In this document: in pieces, positions 25,801-38,794 of the stretch | Position numbering within the stretch: the stretch's first letter is position 1 | Layout of the letters: every line of letters begins with the position of its first letter | NCBI RefSeq assembly: GCF_018139145.2 | Contig: NC_059471.1 | Coordinates: 217,701,494 to 217,765,493 of the forward strand | Direction: 5' to 3' | Length of the DNA: 64,000 nt | From: Gymnogyps californianus | Taxonomy: Eukaryota > Chordata > Aves > Accipitriformes > Cathartidae | The notes under the pieces: model-generated | Told to the model about the DNA's origin: nothing | Database searches by the model: none | Seen by the model: only the letters and a program-made list of their open reading frames with translations | Position numbers and translations under genes: made by a program

Positions 25801-28183
25801 GCCAACTGGAACAGCTCTTCTATGCAGCAAGTTCCCCGTCACCCTAAATGCCGCTATAGGCTCGTTTATCCTACGCTAACTTGCAAGATGCGCTCCTGTA
25901 CTGACGCCTTATTTCCTCTGTTTGCGAAAGCAGAGAGCTTGCTAATCCCCCTTTGCCCACGTCAGAGGCCTAATGCTCTCCCCGGGCTTCCATCACAACT
26001 CGATAATCCTGGCTCACCCCCAGCCGTAAGCACGGCTCCCTTCGGTTGTATGGAGAATTGGGTTTGGATTTTTTGGATGACTGGGGGGATGGAGAAGGGC
26101 AAGACTCAGTGTAAGCTCCTCTTAGTGCCCACTTGTATGCTGCCACACCACCACCAGGCACATCAGTGCTCCCAGGAGCATCTCCAGCAGCACAGGGAGG
26201 AGATACATCAGTAAAACGTGCCTTGGGGCCAGGAGAAAGAGCAGCAGTTGCCACACGTGAGGACCAAGGTGCACAAGCAAGGATCCATTGGGTCTCTGGC
26301 TGTGCCTAGCTCAGGTCTGTTAAATCAATTCCCCGGTTACAGCTTGATTTCACATCTTCCACTGCCACTTCTCCTCTTCCCAACACCAGCTCTTTCCACT
26401 GTCCCTCCTTCCATGCCCTGTTTTGAACCCCAGCTGGAGCTTTGAGCATACCACCTCTCTCGCCTTCAAATCGGCCCTTCAAAATGCCGCACACTGTGCA
26501 AAACTGCAATAACCCCAGGCTTGTGAAGACACAGAGGCCATTAAACCGACCTTCTTTGGGCAGGGAGGCTGCTCTGTCCTTCACGGGCAGCACTGCGCAC
26601 TGCTACAGCCCTGCGCAGGTACCGCTTCGGCAAAAGCTTCATCAATATTTAAAGATGAAGCCAGGAAGCCCGTAGCCCAAGCAGCTTTCAAGCCCCCGAT
26701 CAGATCAATGTCAAACAAAAGGCTGCAGTATGAGGATGCTCCAGTGAGCGAGGCCCAGACTGCAGGCTGGCACCGTCACCTCTCCTTCCCAACGCTGATC
26801 GAGTTTCTCTCCTCTGGCCCCGGCGGGCTGGGACGGCTCCAGCACCAGCCCATCACACGGAGCTGCCCAGAGCGCACACCGAAAGCAGCCCCAGAGCGCA
26901 GTTTCCTCTTACCGGAGCATTTTCAGTTTCCAGCCAACTTCAGGAATCGGTGCTGCTACAATCCCCTTCACTTGCTTTGAATATTACTTTGCTTTAATGC
27001 CAGCCACTTAAGAACAAAACATCTGAGGCTCAAACCATGGGGTCATCGGTTCCAGCATCCCGACTCAGAGCAGATGCTCCAGAGTAGCAAGAAAACCATA
27101 ATGCACTCAGCTAGTTTGACACTGCATGGGAGCAGGAGATCTTATTTCCCTCAGCTATAAATGTAACTGATCACAAGATTATCCGCAGCCCTTTTGCGGT
27201 TCAGCCACGCTCCTGGGCTCCCTACTCCCTGCAAGACCGAATTCAGCCCTACCTTCCAAGACATCCACGAACATACAGAAGTTGCCTCTTTTTAGCCACC
27301 TTGGTTCTCTCTTGCATCACTTAATTATTATTCAGATGCCAGAGAACGGATGGGAAAAATGCCGTATCAAGATAAAAACAAAAAATTAAAAAAATAGAAT
27401 AATTACATCTAATGGCTAAAACCAGGAATGAAACACCCTACCTGATCTCAAGCAATTTTGTTAAACTACTGTCTCCTTTTCCCTATCAATAACATGGGAT
27501 TAAATTTACGTCCCTTCCAGGGAAAGTGGTGTGGGTAAGGGATTGGAATCCCCCAGAAAGGACCTACAGAAGGGAAAGAGCATTCCTCGAGAGAAGCGTT
27601 TATTGGAAATAGCAGCAAATTAAGACTTTGCAAGCAATAGCAAGCAGGGGGAATTTGCTGGTTAATGCCATTATGGCTCTGGCAGTCATTTTCCTCCTCT
27701 CCTTCCTGCAACCAACTGCACCAAGTCACTCCCCATTTCATCTCCTCCCGACAGAAGGGCATGCAGAGCGGTTTGTCCCCAACTGCATCAAATAACCAAG
27801 CACCCATGTCCAGGAGGATGCTCACGCTCACACCCTGGGCTTCAGGGTACAGAGAAGGCAGACAAATCCTCCACGACAGTGCCAACGCTGAAAATCCATC
27901 CGCTCTCCATCCCCAGACAGAGACAGCAGGAATGGATACCAACATCTCCTCCATCCCTAAGGGAGATATATTAGCTGGTTACGTAATAAAATTAACAGCA
28001 TGGAGCTTCCAAGGACTACTGTGCCAACAAAGCCCTTCCCCTTAATACCACCGGAGATTAGAGCAAATCGAAGAAGAGTGGAAACAAGGCGAGGGGCTGC
28101 GGGCGAGGTTTTGCACAGAGGAAAATGCTGCAGTCTCTCCCCTTAATGCACTCTAAATCCCATCTGATTTCCAACTCTGCTGC

Positions 28184-28184
<1 letters not shown>

Positions 28185-28223
<39 letters not shown>
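28185..28223. repeat. A-rich homopolymer tract, 39 bp
   Basis: Twenty-seven As, one G and eleven As. It is the longest homopolymer in the window. No element of which this could be the tail was recognised upstream. Confidence 0.9.
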
Positions 28224-29484
28224 GCCCAGCCTGCATTAAAATGATATTAATGCTGGGTGAGTGAGGTAGAGTGACTCAGGAAGGGTGTGGAGGAGGAGAG
28301 TTGTTTAGGGGAAGCATCCAGAGGAATCCAGACCATGAAAGCATTTTGGAAGCAGACCAAAAGGAGTCAGGGGTACAGATCTGCTAAAGGATGCTAACGT
28401 GCTTTTACAAATCTGATTAGTTGCTGGTTTTGAGCATCCAGGGTCAGATCCTTCCTTCGATAAACACACATCACTTATCCCCCTCATGCCAGGCTGCTGG
28501 CAAAGCGTAATACAACACAACCCTACTCTTCCCTCTCAATATCAGATGCTTTCCCAGCTCTGAGGACAGGGTTTTCACTTCATTTCTGCACCCTCTTCAG
28601 GCTGGCTGACTCCACAGCAAGAGACATCAAGTTGAACACCCCGAGTAAAATTACTCTTCCCTCCACTGCCCCGTTTTCGCTGCAAACTAAATACTGATAT
28701 TTTAAAATGAGCGCATTCCCTATGAGATGAGGATTTTGAGGGAAGTCAAACTCGAGGTCTCATCTAGCCAGATTTCTGCTTTACACGCAAAGTGACAAGG
28801 CAAGAAGTCATCACTCTGCCACCCGACTGCACATGCTTGTTCCCCCTTTGACAATTAGAGTCCAAATAGTCCCATCCTCAAGGTGACATTTCTTTACAAC
28901 TTCACACTTTGCATCCTTTTTGAGCTTATTTTGACATACCTCCTTCCATTTAATCGAAATAACCAGTGAGGTTCATCTCTGAACTTGGAAAGCACGGTAA
29001 AGGCATCAGGCAGAAGTACAGCGCAACTGGAGGCAGTGGATGAGCACCAACTAGACACGTTTATATGTTCCAGTATCGTCTCTTGAACCAGTTTCTATGA
29101 ACTTACTGTTTTATTGACTACGAGCTTAGTTTGAATAACTGCAAAAGTCACCAGACTTGGCCGAAGAGACATCCAGATAATAGGTGAGAAACGCTACAGA
29201 GAATCCCTAGAACTAAGCGATTGACTGTGGTGGCAAGATGGAAAATAAAGTAGGAGGCCAACAACCCGAGGCTGACTGCCGAGGGATGACTGGAAGGTGT
29301 CACCCAAGCAGAAAAGCAACAGTTGCTCAAGAGCAGCCACCAAGCATACAAAAAAAGTCTTGAGAAAGGAAGGAAATGAGTGGGTAATAAAACATTGGTC
29401 ATATTCTCTGCAACTTCACAGTGAAGCATTTTGGAGATGAGTTTACTATGGCACTGACTAGTTGTGTTAGTTGACCAAGTCTGG

Positions 29485-29600
29485 TCCTCCCTGTGCTAGG
29501 CACTGTACAGATACAGAGTGGGGAGCAGTTTTCCCCCCAAAAACTAAGGCTAAATAGCAAGCTGGCAGAAGTAGGAAAAGAGCAGAGCCACCAGCACTAC
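29485..29600 (+). repeat. Ancient MIR/L2-like fragment
   Basis: CTGTGCTAGGCACTGTACAG followed by CAGATACAGAGTGGGG and ACTAAGGCTAAATAGCAAG resembles the widespread amniote repeat segment with GCACTGTACAAACACATAG and CTAAATAGACAAG. Heavily diverged, adjacent to exon 9. Confidence 0.45.
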
Positions 29601-29794
29601 AGAAGTAAACAAGAGGTTAGTGCTACCATTTTGTTCTGAGATTTTAAGTCACAACCTAGTTAGTGACCATCTGCAGTGAGGGAGAACTATTTTACTAGCG
29701 AAAACTCGACATTTCAAGTAAAAGAGAGGAAAAACTCCTAGCTAAGAGCAAAGAAAAAAAACCAGACAAAGTAAAAACCTTTCGGCAGCCTTAC

Positions 29795-29919
29795 CATTGG
29801 CATCTTGGACTCCGGTAAGCGCTCCTACTGCTGCTGCAGTTTCACCAGATAGGACAATTTGTCCTCCACCTTGAAGAGTGGCTTCAGCAAGCGTGGCTAC
29901 TGCATGGGCAGCTGCTTCG
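29795..29919 (-). CDS. NRF1: NRF1 coding exon 9 (residues 408-449, activation region)
   Basis: 125 nt, phase 2 to 1. The acceptor GCCCGCAG ends at 29920 and the donor G|GTAAGG lies at 29794-29793. The translation includes EAAAHAVATLAEATLQGGGQ and IVLSGETAAAVGALTGVQDA. It precedes the 27-kb last intron. Gly450 is split between this exon and the last one. Confidence 0.97.
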
Positions 29920-32900
29920 CTGCGGGCACAGGAAAGGAGAAAGAAGAATTAGGAAGACCAAACAAACAAATAACTCCACTCCAGTAGCATCCATTTTAAC
30001 CAGGCATCGCGTGTCAAGAGAACAAATCCAGAAAAGAGGGATTCTTACTGGGCCCAGATGAAGTTATCCAGAGTAGAAAATCTACAGTGGAAGAGGAATA
30101 CATGGGAAGAAGCTGCTTCCACTGGCTTTTTTCAGCTTGCAGATCTCTAGTCAGAACATCCTTGCCTTCTTACCTTCGCATTCTTTTGCTTGGGATACGA
30201 GTAAAAGCTTTCGGACAATCCAAGTAACAGTCTGGTACTAAACTCATTCTTTTAGCACTGTCACATTCCGGGTCTCTACAGATTTTAGAGCTCTACCCTT
30301 CATTACTGATTCAGCCAGCTCACCTTGCACTGAAACAGGCCCAGAGGTTTACCATTACCAGGATCACATCAGCAGCTCTGTATTTAGCTAAGATGGAGTA
30401 CTTCTCCCCAGCCAAGTGGTTTAATAATTCTTTTTAATGAGTGATCGGTAGCTTAGCACAGTATTCTTAAATTTCTTCATACGAATGAGGTCAGACCAAA
30501 GGTCCTTCTTGTGCAGCAACCCTGCTGTGAGAACAGCCAGGATCAGGTATTTAGGAAGGAGTGTGTATGATCCTTCCCTTCCTACACCCTCTCAGCTTCC
30601 GACCGTCGGCAGTGTATTGATTTCCTACATCAGAGACTGCATCTGGACCATCAGGTTTGATTTGTCTAATCCCCTTTGAAACCCATTTATACTTTTTGCT
30701 TCCACAACATCCTGTACCAATGAGTTCCACATTTAATTAGATGCTGTGTGAAGAACAATTGCACTCTGGTACTCCGAAAACTACTGCCTCAGTCTGGCTG
30801 GGCAGCTCTTAAATCTGATATTGTGAGAAACAGAAAATAACTGTTCCTTTTTCGTTTTCCTCATGATTTCATAGACTTCCAGTAATCTCTTTCCCAAGCT
30901 GAAGAGCTGTAGTCCACTTACTGTGCAAGGACTCCTCCTGGCTTCTGATCACTCTTATCCTTTCCAGACTTTTTCTAATGCAAGACATCTGTTTGAGGGG
31001 GGTGACCATTTCTCACACTACTCAAGACGTAGACACACCACGAGTTAGTCCAGGGGCCTACTCCTGGCTTGTTCTCTACGCCTTTCCCCATAATTCCTAA
31101 TATTCAACTTACTCTTTTGACAGTATCTGCTCAGCAGTGATAAAACATTCCTGGAGGATAGCCCCCTGCATGCTTTCTGAATGGTAACTGGTAGCATATA
31201 GTTCCTCATTAGGTATATACAGGAGCTATTTCTTCATAAGTGTATCACTTGGCATTTATTGACATCATATTTTATTTGCCATTTGGTTGCACAGTCAGAG
31301 TGCTGTAAGCATCCTTCAGCAGCTGTCCAGATTTCTGCAGATCTGTTGGATGACTATTAGCCACTTCTGGTGACCTACTACTAGTCACAAAATTATTCCA
31401 AAGCCACCTCCTTCCTGCAGCTGAATCTCCTCCCATTTCTTAACTTCATGAACTAAAAAAGCAGGTATTTTCTTTAGCTTCCCCTAGAATGCTCTTCCTT
31501 AACTGCCCTGCTCGTTCTCTGGTAGACCAATTGACTCAAATATTTTCCAAGTACTTCCTACTCATTCTTTCTCTTTCCTAATTTCCTGCTTAGATGCTGT
31601 ACACTTTCCAACTGTATTCACTCAGGGTGTATTTTCATTTCTAAATAGCCCCTCTGTCTCTCAGAGTAGCTCTTAAACACTGTTAGTGAACCAGAATATT
31701 TTCTTGTTCTGCTTTCTTACTCCCTTTGGCTAATCTCTGTTCTGAACCTGCAGCTATGTGAAGGCAGGTACACTGCAGGAAGGCCAACTACAACACAGCA
31801 AACCTGGGGTAAGCATGGATTTACTGGTGTAACCCTGTTTCCCAGACTTCACACAGCACTTAGTTGAATCCACTTTCAAGGGCAATTGAGCATTTTAATA
31901 ATCTGTTACGGTTGCATCCCTGAAAATAATAATGATCTGCGGCATAAAAGCTTTTTCCAGTTACAGTGTGCTCTACAAACGTTAATTGGTTCAAATCAAT
32001 GAATTAATTACCCACCTCCACTTTGTCCTCTTTTACTAGAAGGTCTAGTACTTCCCATCCTCAAACCTGACAGAGGTTGCGTCATCCATCATGTCATGCT
32101 GTTGGCAGATGTACTGCTCTACGCGGGGCTATGAAAGACTCTGCGCTCTGTCAGCAGCCATTGGAACAAGATTCAGAGATGGCAGCTTTCAGCTAAATTA
32201 GGCATAAAGTTTCCAGAGCTGGGATGAGCCACCAGCTTTCAAGAACCACAGCCTTGCTGAGATCTTCCTACAGGCAGGGGAAAGACTGCAGTCCTACAGC
32301 TGAAAGCTACAAGGAGCATTTTGTGGCAAAGGAAAAAGTACCCCCCTTCCACATGGAAGGGTGTTGGAGGATAGTCACCTAGAGAGGTTTTCAGCACTGC
32401 CATGGTCAGTACACAAAGAGGGTGACAACAAGCTGAGAAATAAAACACGAGGCCCCTCCTTCGCACTGCAATGCTCCTACAACATTCGCATCTCTCCTGA
32501 ACTACAAGCTGTTTGAATAGACTTATCACAGGGCTTTCCTGGGTATAAACAGAGCTGATCCTGTCTTGAGGCACAGTAGACACTAAATGACTTGCTGAAG
32601 GCTCTTCCATTCATATTTTCTAGGAGACTCTCTTTAGTTCTAACCACACTTCTTTCTATTAAGGATTCTGAATTTCTTAAGCTAATACAGGACAAGGAAC
32701 AGCTCACTGCAACCTTAAGAGCTAAAACTAGTAGCGATGGGATGAAATTAAAATCAAAAGTCCGCTAGTTTTTCTAAGTCCAGAAAAACTTCTAAAAAAA
32801 TACATAGAAAAATCTATTGTCTGGAAACGTGCAGGATACAAATCCTGCAAGTCAGATTCCGGGAGATGGGGCTTTTTCCTGCAACGCCATGCCTAGTTAC

Positions 32901-34068
32901 TTTAGCTGTTCTTCTCACAGCATTCTAAAAAGATCACTTGTTTTTAAAAGGCAATTTTACAGCAAAACTATTAGCAAAAAAGTCTACTTAACCAACCTCG
33001 TATGGTAGCAGAAAAGAACATATCTGATGGACCTGAATCTGGACCACAAAGACAAGAAACAGTTCTAGGTGTGTTCGTGATTCAGTTGCAACAACAATTT
33101 GGAAGCGAGATGTTGAACGCCCCCAAGATCAAGGTGACTGCTTCAGTAATTTGTGTATATAACAAGGTCTGGGAGCTTTACTCCGACCACCAGCAGCGTG
33201 GACTTGTGCCTTGTCCTAACTCACAGCTGCTCAGTCAACAGCCTCTAGACCAGCATCCTGATTTGGATGAGGAAAATATTTTGTCTACACCTCAGCAGTG
33301 TGAAACCTCCCACGCTGCTAGGGCTGATGCCGTGTTTCCTACGGTCCTCCTCCTCTCTCAAAGTAGAGCTGCGGTGTGCCACAGCCATTTCCAGTTTTTA
33401 AGAACAGCAGGCAAAGCTTAAGCAACTCACCAGAGCTGAGCAAAGACACTGCTTCCTGCTGCATGGACCTGTAGAGAACTACGCTGCAGATCTTGGTAAC
33501 CTGAGTACAACCAAAAATCTAACAGAGTTCGTTCCAAGATGAAGAGGCAGCACTACTATTGCAGCTCGTTCACCTTCTACTTCAGAAACATATTTGGGAG
33601 AAAACCCAAAACCACTGGCCTCTGGAGGAGATTCTGATTTCTGAAGAGATACCATACTGCCACAGAACAGGGTGTGAAATTCAGCGTCACCCTTCTAGTA
33701 AGAAACCGTTAATAATATTGAGACCCAGACCAGCATACTTAAAAGGTGCTATTAGCACATCATGACTCTTGCTTGCTTAGCAAGCTCAATTCTGTAACTG
33801 GACCCTTGCTGTACAAGTATGATCATTTAGACGGTACAGTTACAACCCATCTTTTCCTCTTTTGGGAAATTTCCATGTCAGTGTTCTTCTGTGGTGACAG
33901 TGGAAATCAGGAACTGTCCTGCAGACACCTGCTCACAGGCTGACATAGGAATTTGCTAAGGAAAAGCCTCTGCTGGGACTGTACACAGTGGTCTTTGCAC
34001 CATTAGAGTGAAAACCTAGAAGGAAATCTCATGCAAGCATGCTTCAAGCCTTCATCTCTCACCCATAC
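29920..34068 (-). other. NRF1 intron between coding exons 8 and 9 (4.1 kb)
   Basis: The donor is at 34068 and the acceptor ends at 29920. Its main content is the ancient CR1/L3-like LINE at about 30480-31400. The remainder (31400-34068) shows nothing recognisable apart from AT-rich unique sequence. Confidence 0.9.
30480..31400 (-). mobile_element. Ancient, highly diverged CR1/L3-like LINE, same sense as NRF1
   Basis: The plus strand reads as the antisense of an old CR1-type 3' region. It has TGAGGTCAGACCAAAGGTCC at the 3' terminus, then ACCCATTTATACTTTTTGCT, CCAATGAGTTCCACATTTAA, GAGGGGGGTGACCATTTCTC and CATTTATTGACATCATATTT, followed by TTGCCATTTGGTTGCACAG. These words follow, in the right order and spacing, the repeat common in turtle and crocodilian genomes. 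The copy is eroded by substitutions and small indels, so it predates the modern avian CR1 copies here. The 5' limit is unclear and it may extend past 31400. Confidence 0.75.
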
Positions 34069-34226
34069 CTGTTGAGTGCCATGGTAACAGTTGCTCCTTG
34101 TTGCATCTCCTGAGATGCTGCCACTGCTGCTTCTGCTAATGATGCCACCGCCTGCGTGGCCTCTGATGCCTGCGTCGTCTGGATAGTCATCTCACCCCCC
34201 TGTAGCGTTGCCCAGTTCTGCTCCAC
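34069..34226 (-). CDS. NRF1: NRF1 coding exon 8 (residues 356-407, activation region)
   Basis: 158 nt, phase 0 to 2. The acceptor CCCATAG ends at 34227 and the donor AG|GTATGG lies at 34068-34067. The translation starts VEQNWATLQGGEMTIQTTQA and continues with alanine- and glutamine-rich SLAEAAVAASQEMQQGATVT. This is a transactivation segment. Ser408 is split between this exon and exon 9. Confidence 0.97.
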
Positions 34227-37200
34227 CTATGGGGAAAAAACAAAAAGAAAGGCCCTAGGATAGGATGTTATCCCATGAATGCACAGTTGCTTCTTAAAAT
34301 GAAAGAGCCAGATAGTTTCAAGAGGTCTGTGCAGAATCCTGCACATGCTACGACTCTGAGAGACAGGGGGAAAAAAAGGGAGGAAGCCTAGGACCCACCT
34401 GAGAACATTGCTGGACCCTACAACCCTCGATCAGCCATGACTGAGTTTCTCTAGTCAGCCCATGATTTTAGTTGCTGTTCTCCATATGTTCAATCTTCAA
34501 ACCAGAACTTCAGTTTTCTCACGCACATGGAAAGTGCGCCCCGTAAACATCTGCGAAGCCCCTCAACCTCCCACAAATCCCTCTTGTCCAGCCCTGTCCG
34601 CCACGAAACGGGACAGTGTTGATCCTTGCTGTACTCGGATCACTGCCTGCCAGCCTGGGCAGTTTATTAAGTAGCTGCATTTCTGCGGTGCTGGAACCCC
34701 AGCGTGGATCACATCCCCCAGGGACACGGGCTGCACTTGCCTCACTGTTTCGATTTGTCTGCACCCATCAGCTGTCATTTTGGGGAACAGTCCATGTTCC
34801 CATTCAGGATTTATTTGTACAGCACTTGTGAACTCGGATGGGTTTGAGCCAACTGGAATTTGTGTTGCAGCAATATACTTAATAAAAGAAGATGGCAGAG
34901 GGAAAGTACTCTGTTCATATATTTCAGGTACTTTCAATTCCCTTACTTCAGACCTTTATGTAGATAGGTTTCATATTACTTAAAGTTCACCCAGTCTCAG
35001 TTGCTCATTTTCCTCCTTGCCCGTGTTTCTCCATTTGGGACGTCACAGCTCATGAGATAAATGAGTGTACGGCCACAAAATCCACCACGATGTGAACTAG
35101 AAATATGCATTGGACCAAAAAAACTAAAGAAGTGGAGGATGAAGGCCCATCAGCTGACAAATCCTACTGGCTGCTTTCCAAGATGAAGATCTTCCCCCAC
35201 CCTCCCATCACTGCTCTCATCCCCGTAAATGTTCCAGGCCACTCACCATCCTGCGGGGACTCACAAATAAGAATGCCGTAGAAGGTGATGAAAAAAAAGC
35301 CCTCAATTTGTTAAGATGGAGAAAGCTAAAAAGTCCATAGAAGCAGAGCTGGCGCAAGGCTCCCCACAAAAGGGCAAGTAAATTTTGCTGCCTTTAGGCA
35401 AGAAAGGGGTTAGTACCATCACAGGATGGAGAGGGAGAGAGAAGCTGTCGCGCTCTCACTCACATCTGCTATCACACACTCCTCAGCAGCTGCCAATCTG
35501 GTTTTCCAGCACTTGGGCACAGGCAAAGCTGGCGCTCGTCGTAGCTCTTTAGCCATCCCCAGCCGTCTGACATTCAAGGCAACTGCTTCATTCTCCTGTG
35601 CCCAGAGCTGACCCTGGGCGGAAGGATCCAAAGCAGGGAGGAAGCAGTGAGATAGTGCATTGTGACAAGGAGAAAGGAAGTTGATTTTAGAGAAGGCAAC
35701 GTCTTTTAGGAAAGATGCAACCAAGTTGGAGTGCCCAGAGAGGAAGAAGTGGCAGATGGTAGAGATCTCGAGAGAGTCGGATCGAGTTTGTGGTACTCAT
35801 TAGCCATGCCAAAACCGAACCGAAGCAAGCCCGAGCTGGGAAAGGCACCCTTCCCACCACCACGCAGAAGAGGAACAGACATACATTTTTTCAAATACAT
35901 GGCAACACACATTTGAGTGATAAGGCAGGTCTCCACTGTGACATACAGTGCCTCTTAAAGATGCCTAAGCTGTTCCAGAACAGACACCGGGTCAGGCCTG
36001 GAAAAGAAGGGGGGACTGTCCAGGCCCTTCTCCACACTAACACGAAGGTTGTGCTGCTGAGACACCAGCGAGCATCCTTGCTCCGTGCTGCTCGGCGTCC
36101 TATAAACACATTGATTTCCTCAGAGCTAACTCAGATCTTCACACAGCAAGAGATAGCAGGACAAAAACATCCCTAGAGAGGCTGCCAGCAGGCTGTGGAT
36201 CTATCTGTGCAGAGAAATAGCACCCATCCCCAAAGCAAGTTTACTTTTGTATCTTTATTTTGTCCAAGATACCGCTTAGATGTTGCGTTCACGTTAGGAA
36301 TTAGATGCCTGTGTTCCCTTGATTTCTATTTGTGCCTTTCAAAAATTTCTTTCAGATCTCAAGAGATGTAACCGGTTCTTGAAAACCCTCAAAGCAGCTG
36401 CAAAGTACGTCAAGGCCACGGCCCCAGAGCCAGGCTGTTTCACCGTGGGTCTGAGATGGAAACAGGGTCTGATGCAGAGCAAAGCTGTTCTGTGCTGCCA
36501 TCTGTCGCTGTGAAAGCCCCATCCACGCAGAGCGGACCAGAAATTCTGGCAAAGGGGCAGAAAGCGACCTGCAGCCTGATTTAAAGGTGGGTTTGGGGGT
36601 GAAGAGGGTTTTTTTATAAAAAAAAAAATCTTCATAATCTTAAAGGAATGTTCCTTAAACATACACAAAAAAACTTTATTACTCAATTAAAAAAAAAAGT
36701 GGAAAAATAAATGCCTGTAAATTTGAGTGTTCAGATCTGGGGATTGAAATGGTCTGATCAAGTCCTCAACAGAAGCAGCTTTGCCAAGTTGTAAAGCAGT
36801 GGAAGAAACTTCCACAGCAAACGGAACAGTAACTCCGCAGTATCTCCTGTTGTTTCTACACTACCGTGCATTTATGCAGTGCTCTCTGCGATTTACTTGC
36901 AAACCTCCCTAAAAGCTGCAGCAAAGGAACAGTCCCATTTCATCCAGAGATCAGTGGCCAAAGAATCACAGGATTTGCCCACAGCCATGCAACATCCTTT
37001 GCTAACCACAGGCTCAAAATATCACAGGCATCGCTCCCAACCCTGAACTGATAAACAAGCATCCAGGATCTACAGCACACACAAAACAGTTATTCAATAT
37101 GAATACACAAACGTGTACTTGTGTGTGTCATTAAGTCTCTATCTGCTACAGCAGATCTCACCAAATAAATAATCTATAGGAGATATCAAAAAAATGTATG

Positions 37201-37453
37201 AAATTCAGAACTGAGGCTTCCACCATAATTGCATTTGTACAGTCCTGAGTCAAAATGACAACAGTTCAGCACTTTCTATATAAAATTTTAGAGAGTCTCA
37301 TGTTCACATGTATGTTAACCCTTAACACTGAGGGTGGGGAAGCAAGGCTTGGTGTTTTCTGTGACCACTTAATTCTAGAAAATATTTAACTTTATTGAAG
37401 TTCAGATAGGACAATTCTGGTTTGTGCACCACGAACACGACCCAGATCCTTAC
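34227..37453 (-). other. NRF1 intron between coding exons 7 and 8 (3.2 kb)
   Basis: The donor is GTAAGG at 37453 and the acceptor ends at 34227. It contains scattered A/T runs (36609-36628, 36689-36698) but no recognised repeat, exon or RNA gene. Confidence 0.9.
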
Positions 37454-37555
37454 CTCTCCATCAGTCACTGCAGAATAATTGACTTGTGCGACGGTAACTG
37501 TGGTAGGCAACTCTGAGGCATCGGCCAGCGTGGCAACTGTAGCACCAGTGCCAAC
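37454..37555 (-). CDS. NRF1: NRF1 coding exon 7 (residues 322-355, activation region)
   Basis: 102 nt, phase 0 to 0. The acceptor CTTCTCTAG ends at 37556 and the donor GAG|GTAAGG lies at 37453-37452. The translation is VGTGATVATLADASELPTTV followed by TVAQVNYSAVTDGE. It is a short hydrophobic, Val/Thr/Ala-rich activation-region exon. Because both phases are zero it is a natural candidate for frame-preserving skipping. Confidence 0.96.
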
Positions 37556-38039
37556 CTAGAGAAGTCAACAAAATGCAGTTGAACACATCTGTTATTGCAG
37601 GAAAATGTCCACATAACTCAGGCAAAGGGACACTCAAATGCTCTCAGATTAAAAAGCATTGCACCCACAGAGAATAATAGTAATTGCAGAGCTCACAGAA
37701 AATACAGAGCTGTCTCAAAGGGCTGGGGGAGGAAATCAAACGCTAGAGCCATGTTAATCTATGGCAGCTTCCAGAGTGGATATGGCCCAGAAGCAAGTTT
37801 TGCACAGCCTTCGTGCTGTCCCCTACGTAGGAGCCAGAGTCCTCGCTATTCTCCCAGCCTCGCAAAGAGCAGCTGTGGGACACCGCTGCCATTCCCAGGC
37901 ACGAGTGCGGTGTGCAGGTAGAGCCAACACGCTTCTCCCATGGGGTGGAAGTCACTTAAAAAACCATCGAGTAGTCCTGGACCAGAACACCCTGCACATC
38001 AGCCCTCATTTATAACACTCCTTGCTTACCATTCACTGG

Positions 38040-38165
38040 GTCTCTCGTCTCCAGGCACTTGGCAAACATTAATTCATCCTCAGTACCCCATTGCCTTTGG
38101 AAATTACCTTTTCCCCATTTAACAGCTGGGAAAAGATAAAGGCAGGGAGATGTGCAGCTTTGTTT
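38040..38165 (+). repeat. Ancient MIR/L2-like fragment
   Basis: CAGGCACTTGGCAAACATTA, then ATTCATCCTCAGTACCCC and CCCATTTAACAGCTGGGAAA with AAGGCAGGGAGATG. This matches the order of the old amniote repeat segment with GCAAACATTAAT, CCTCACAACACCCC and CCCATTTTACAGATGGGGAAACTGAGG. Confidence 0.55.
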
Positions 38166-38689
38166 CTAAGGAGAATTAAACCTATAAATGCCAGAAAGTC
38201 AATGGGATCTCAGGTGCCCAGCACCTAAAAGAACACTAGTCAAAGGGAAAATGTACATTAGCAGGTGAGCAAACAGAACCAGCTTGGCAAGTCTGCTGGG
38301 CCTTGGTGGAGGGAACAGAAAGCTGTAACAATCGCTGAAAAGCTTTCATTTGAAAAAACACACAGAACAAAACAAACCCCCACACCATGTTTTCATCTTC
38401 ATGGTTGCGAGATGAGAACAGCCAACAGAAAATGATGTTTGAGACTTCACTAAAAACGTGATGCTCAAGAGGGACAAACGGCTGGGCCAGTTAGGTACGA
38501 GGGCAGTGGTGGTTTGGAGGCAGGGGCACAGAGAAAACTGAGGTTCAGATCCCACACCCACGAGAAGCTCTTGGGAAGCTTCAAGAGAGCACTTCAATTG
38601 TCCACATCCTGAGCTGTCGGAACCTGCCTCCCCACACGGGGAACGCAGGGAAAACAGCAGCACCACTCAGCCACTACCTGAAGGCAGCC

Positions 38690-38775
38690 CCTTCTGCCCT
38701 GAATCCCCCTCTGTAAAATGGTGTAAGAGGCATCCTTACTGCGGGGTCATCATGAGGATAAATATATATTTGGTG
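38690..38775 (+). repeat. MIR-like SINE tail
   Basis: CCCTCTGTAAAATGGTGTAA followed by GTCATCATGAGGATAAATAT fits the MIR 3' segment ATCTGTAAAATGGGGATAA ... GTTGTGAGGATTAAATG. Confidence 0.6.
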
Positions 38776-38794
38776 TGTGTAATATATATATATT
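38761..38794. repeat. TA/TG simple repeat
   Basis: AATATATATT, GGTGTGTGT and AATATATATATATTA in succession, grown at the end of the MIR-like tail. Confidence 0.8.

Larger units (their letters stand above)
2547..29794 (-). other. NRF1 last intron (27.2 kb) between coding exons 9 and 10
   Basis: The donor is GTAAGG at 29794 and the acceptor ends at 2547. Half of the visible gene length is in this intron. It holds an antisense CR1 (2725-3262), a TAATC cluster (5788-5892), short tandem repeats, homopolymers (14630-14647, 17327-17346, 22808-22838, 28185-28223) and an old MIR/L2-like fragment (29485-29600). Elsewhere (3263-5780, 5900-13300, 14100-28180) I see no exon with a recognisable protein, no RNA gene and no intact transposon. 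Open frames of 200-244 codons at 16268-16909 and 24989-25723 look accidental. Confidence 0.9.

Noticed and set aside
30485..30679. 64-codon open frame on the plus strand
   Set aside because: It lies on the antisense strand of the ancient CR1/L3-like LINE.
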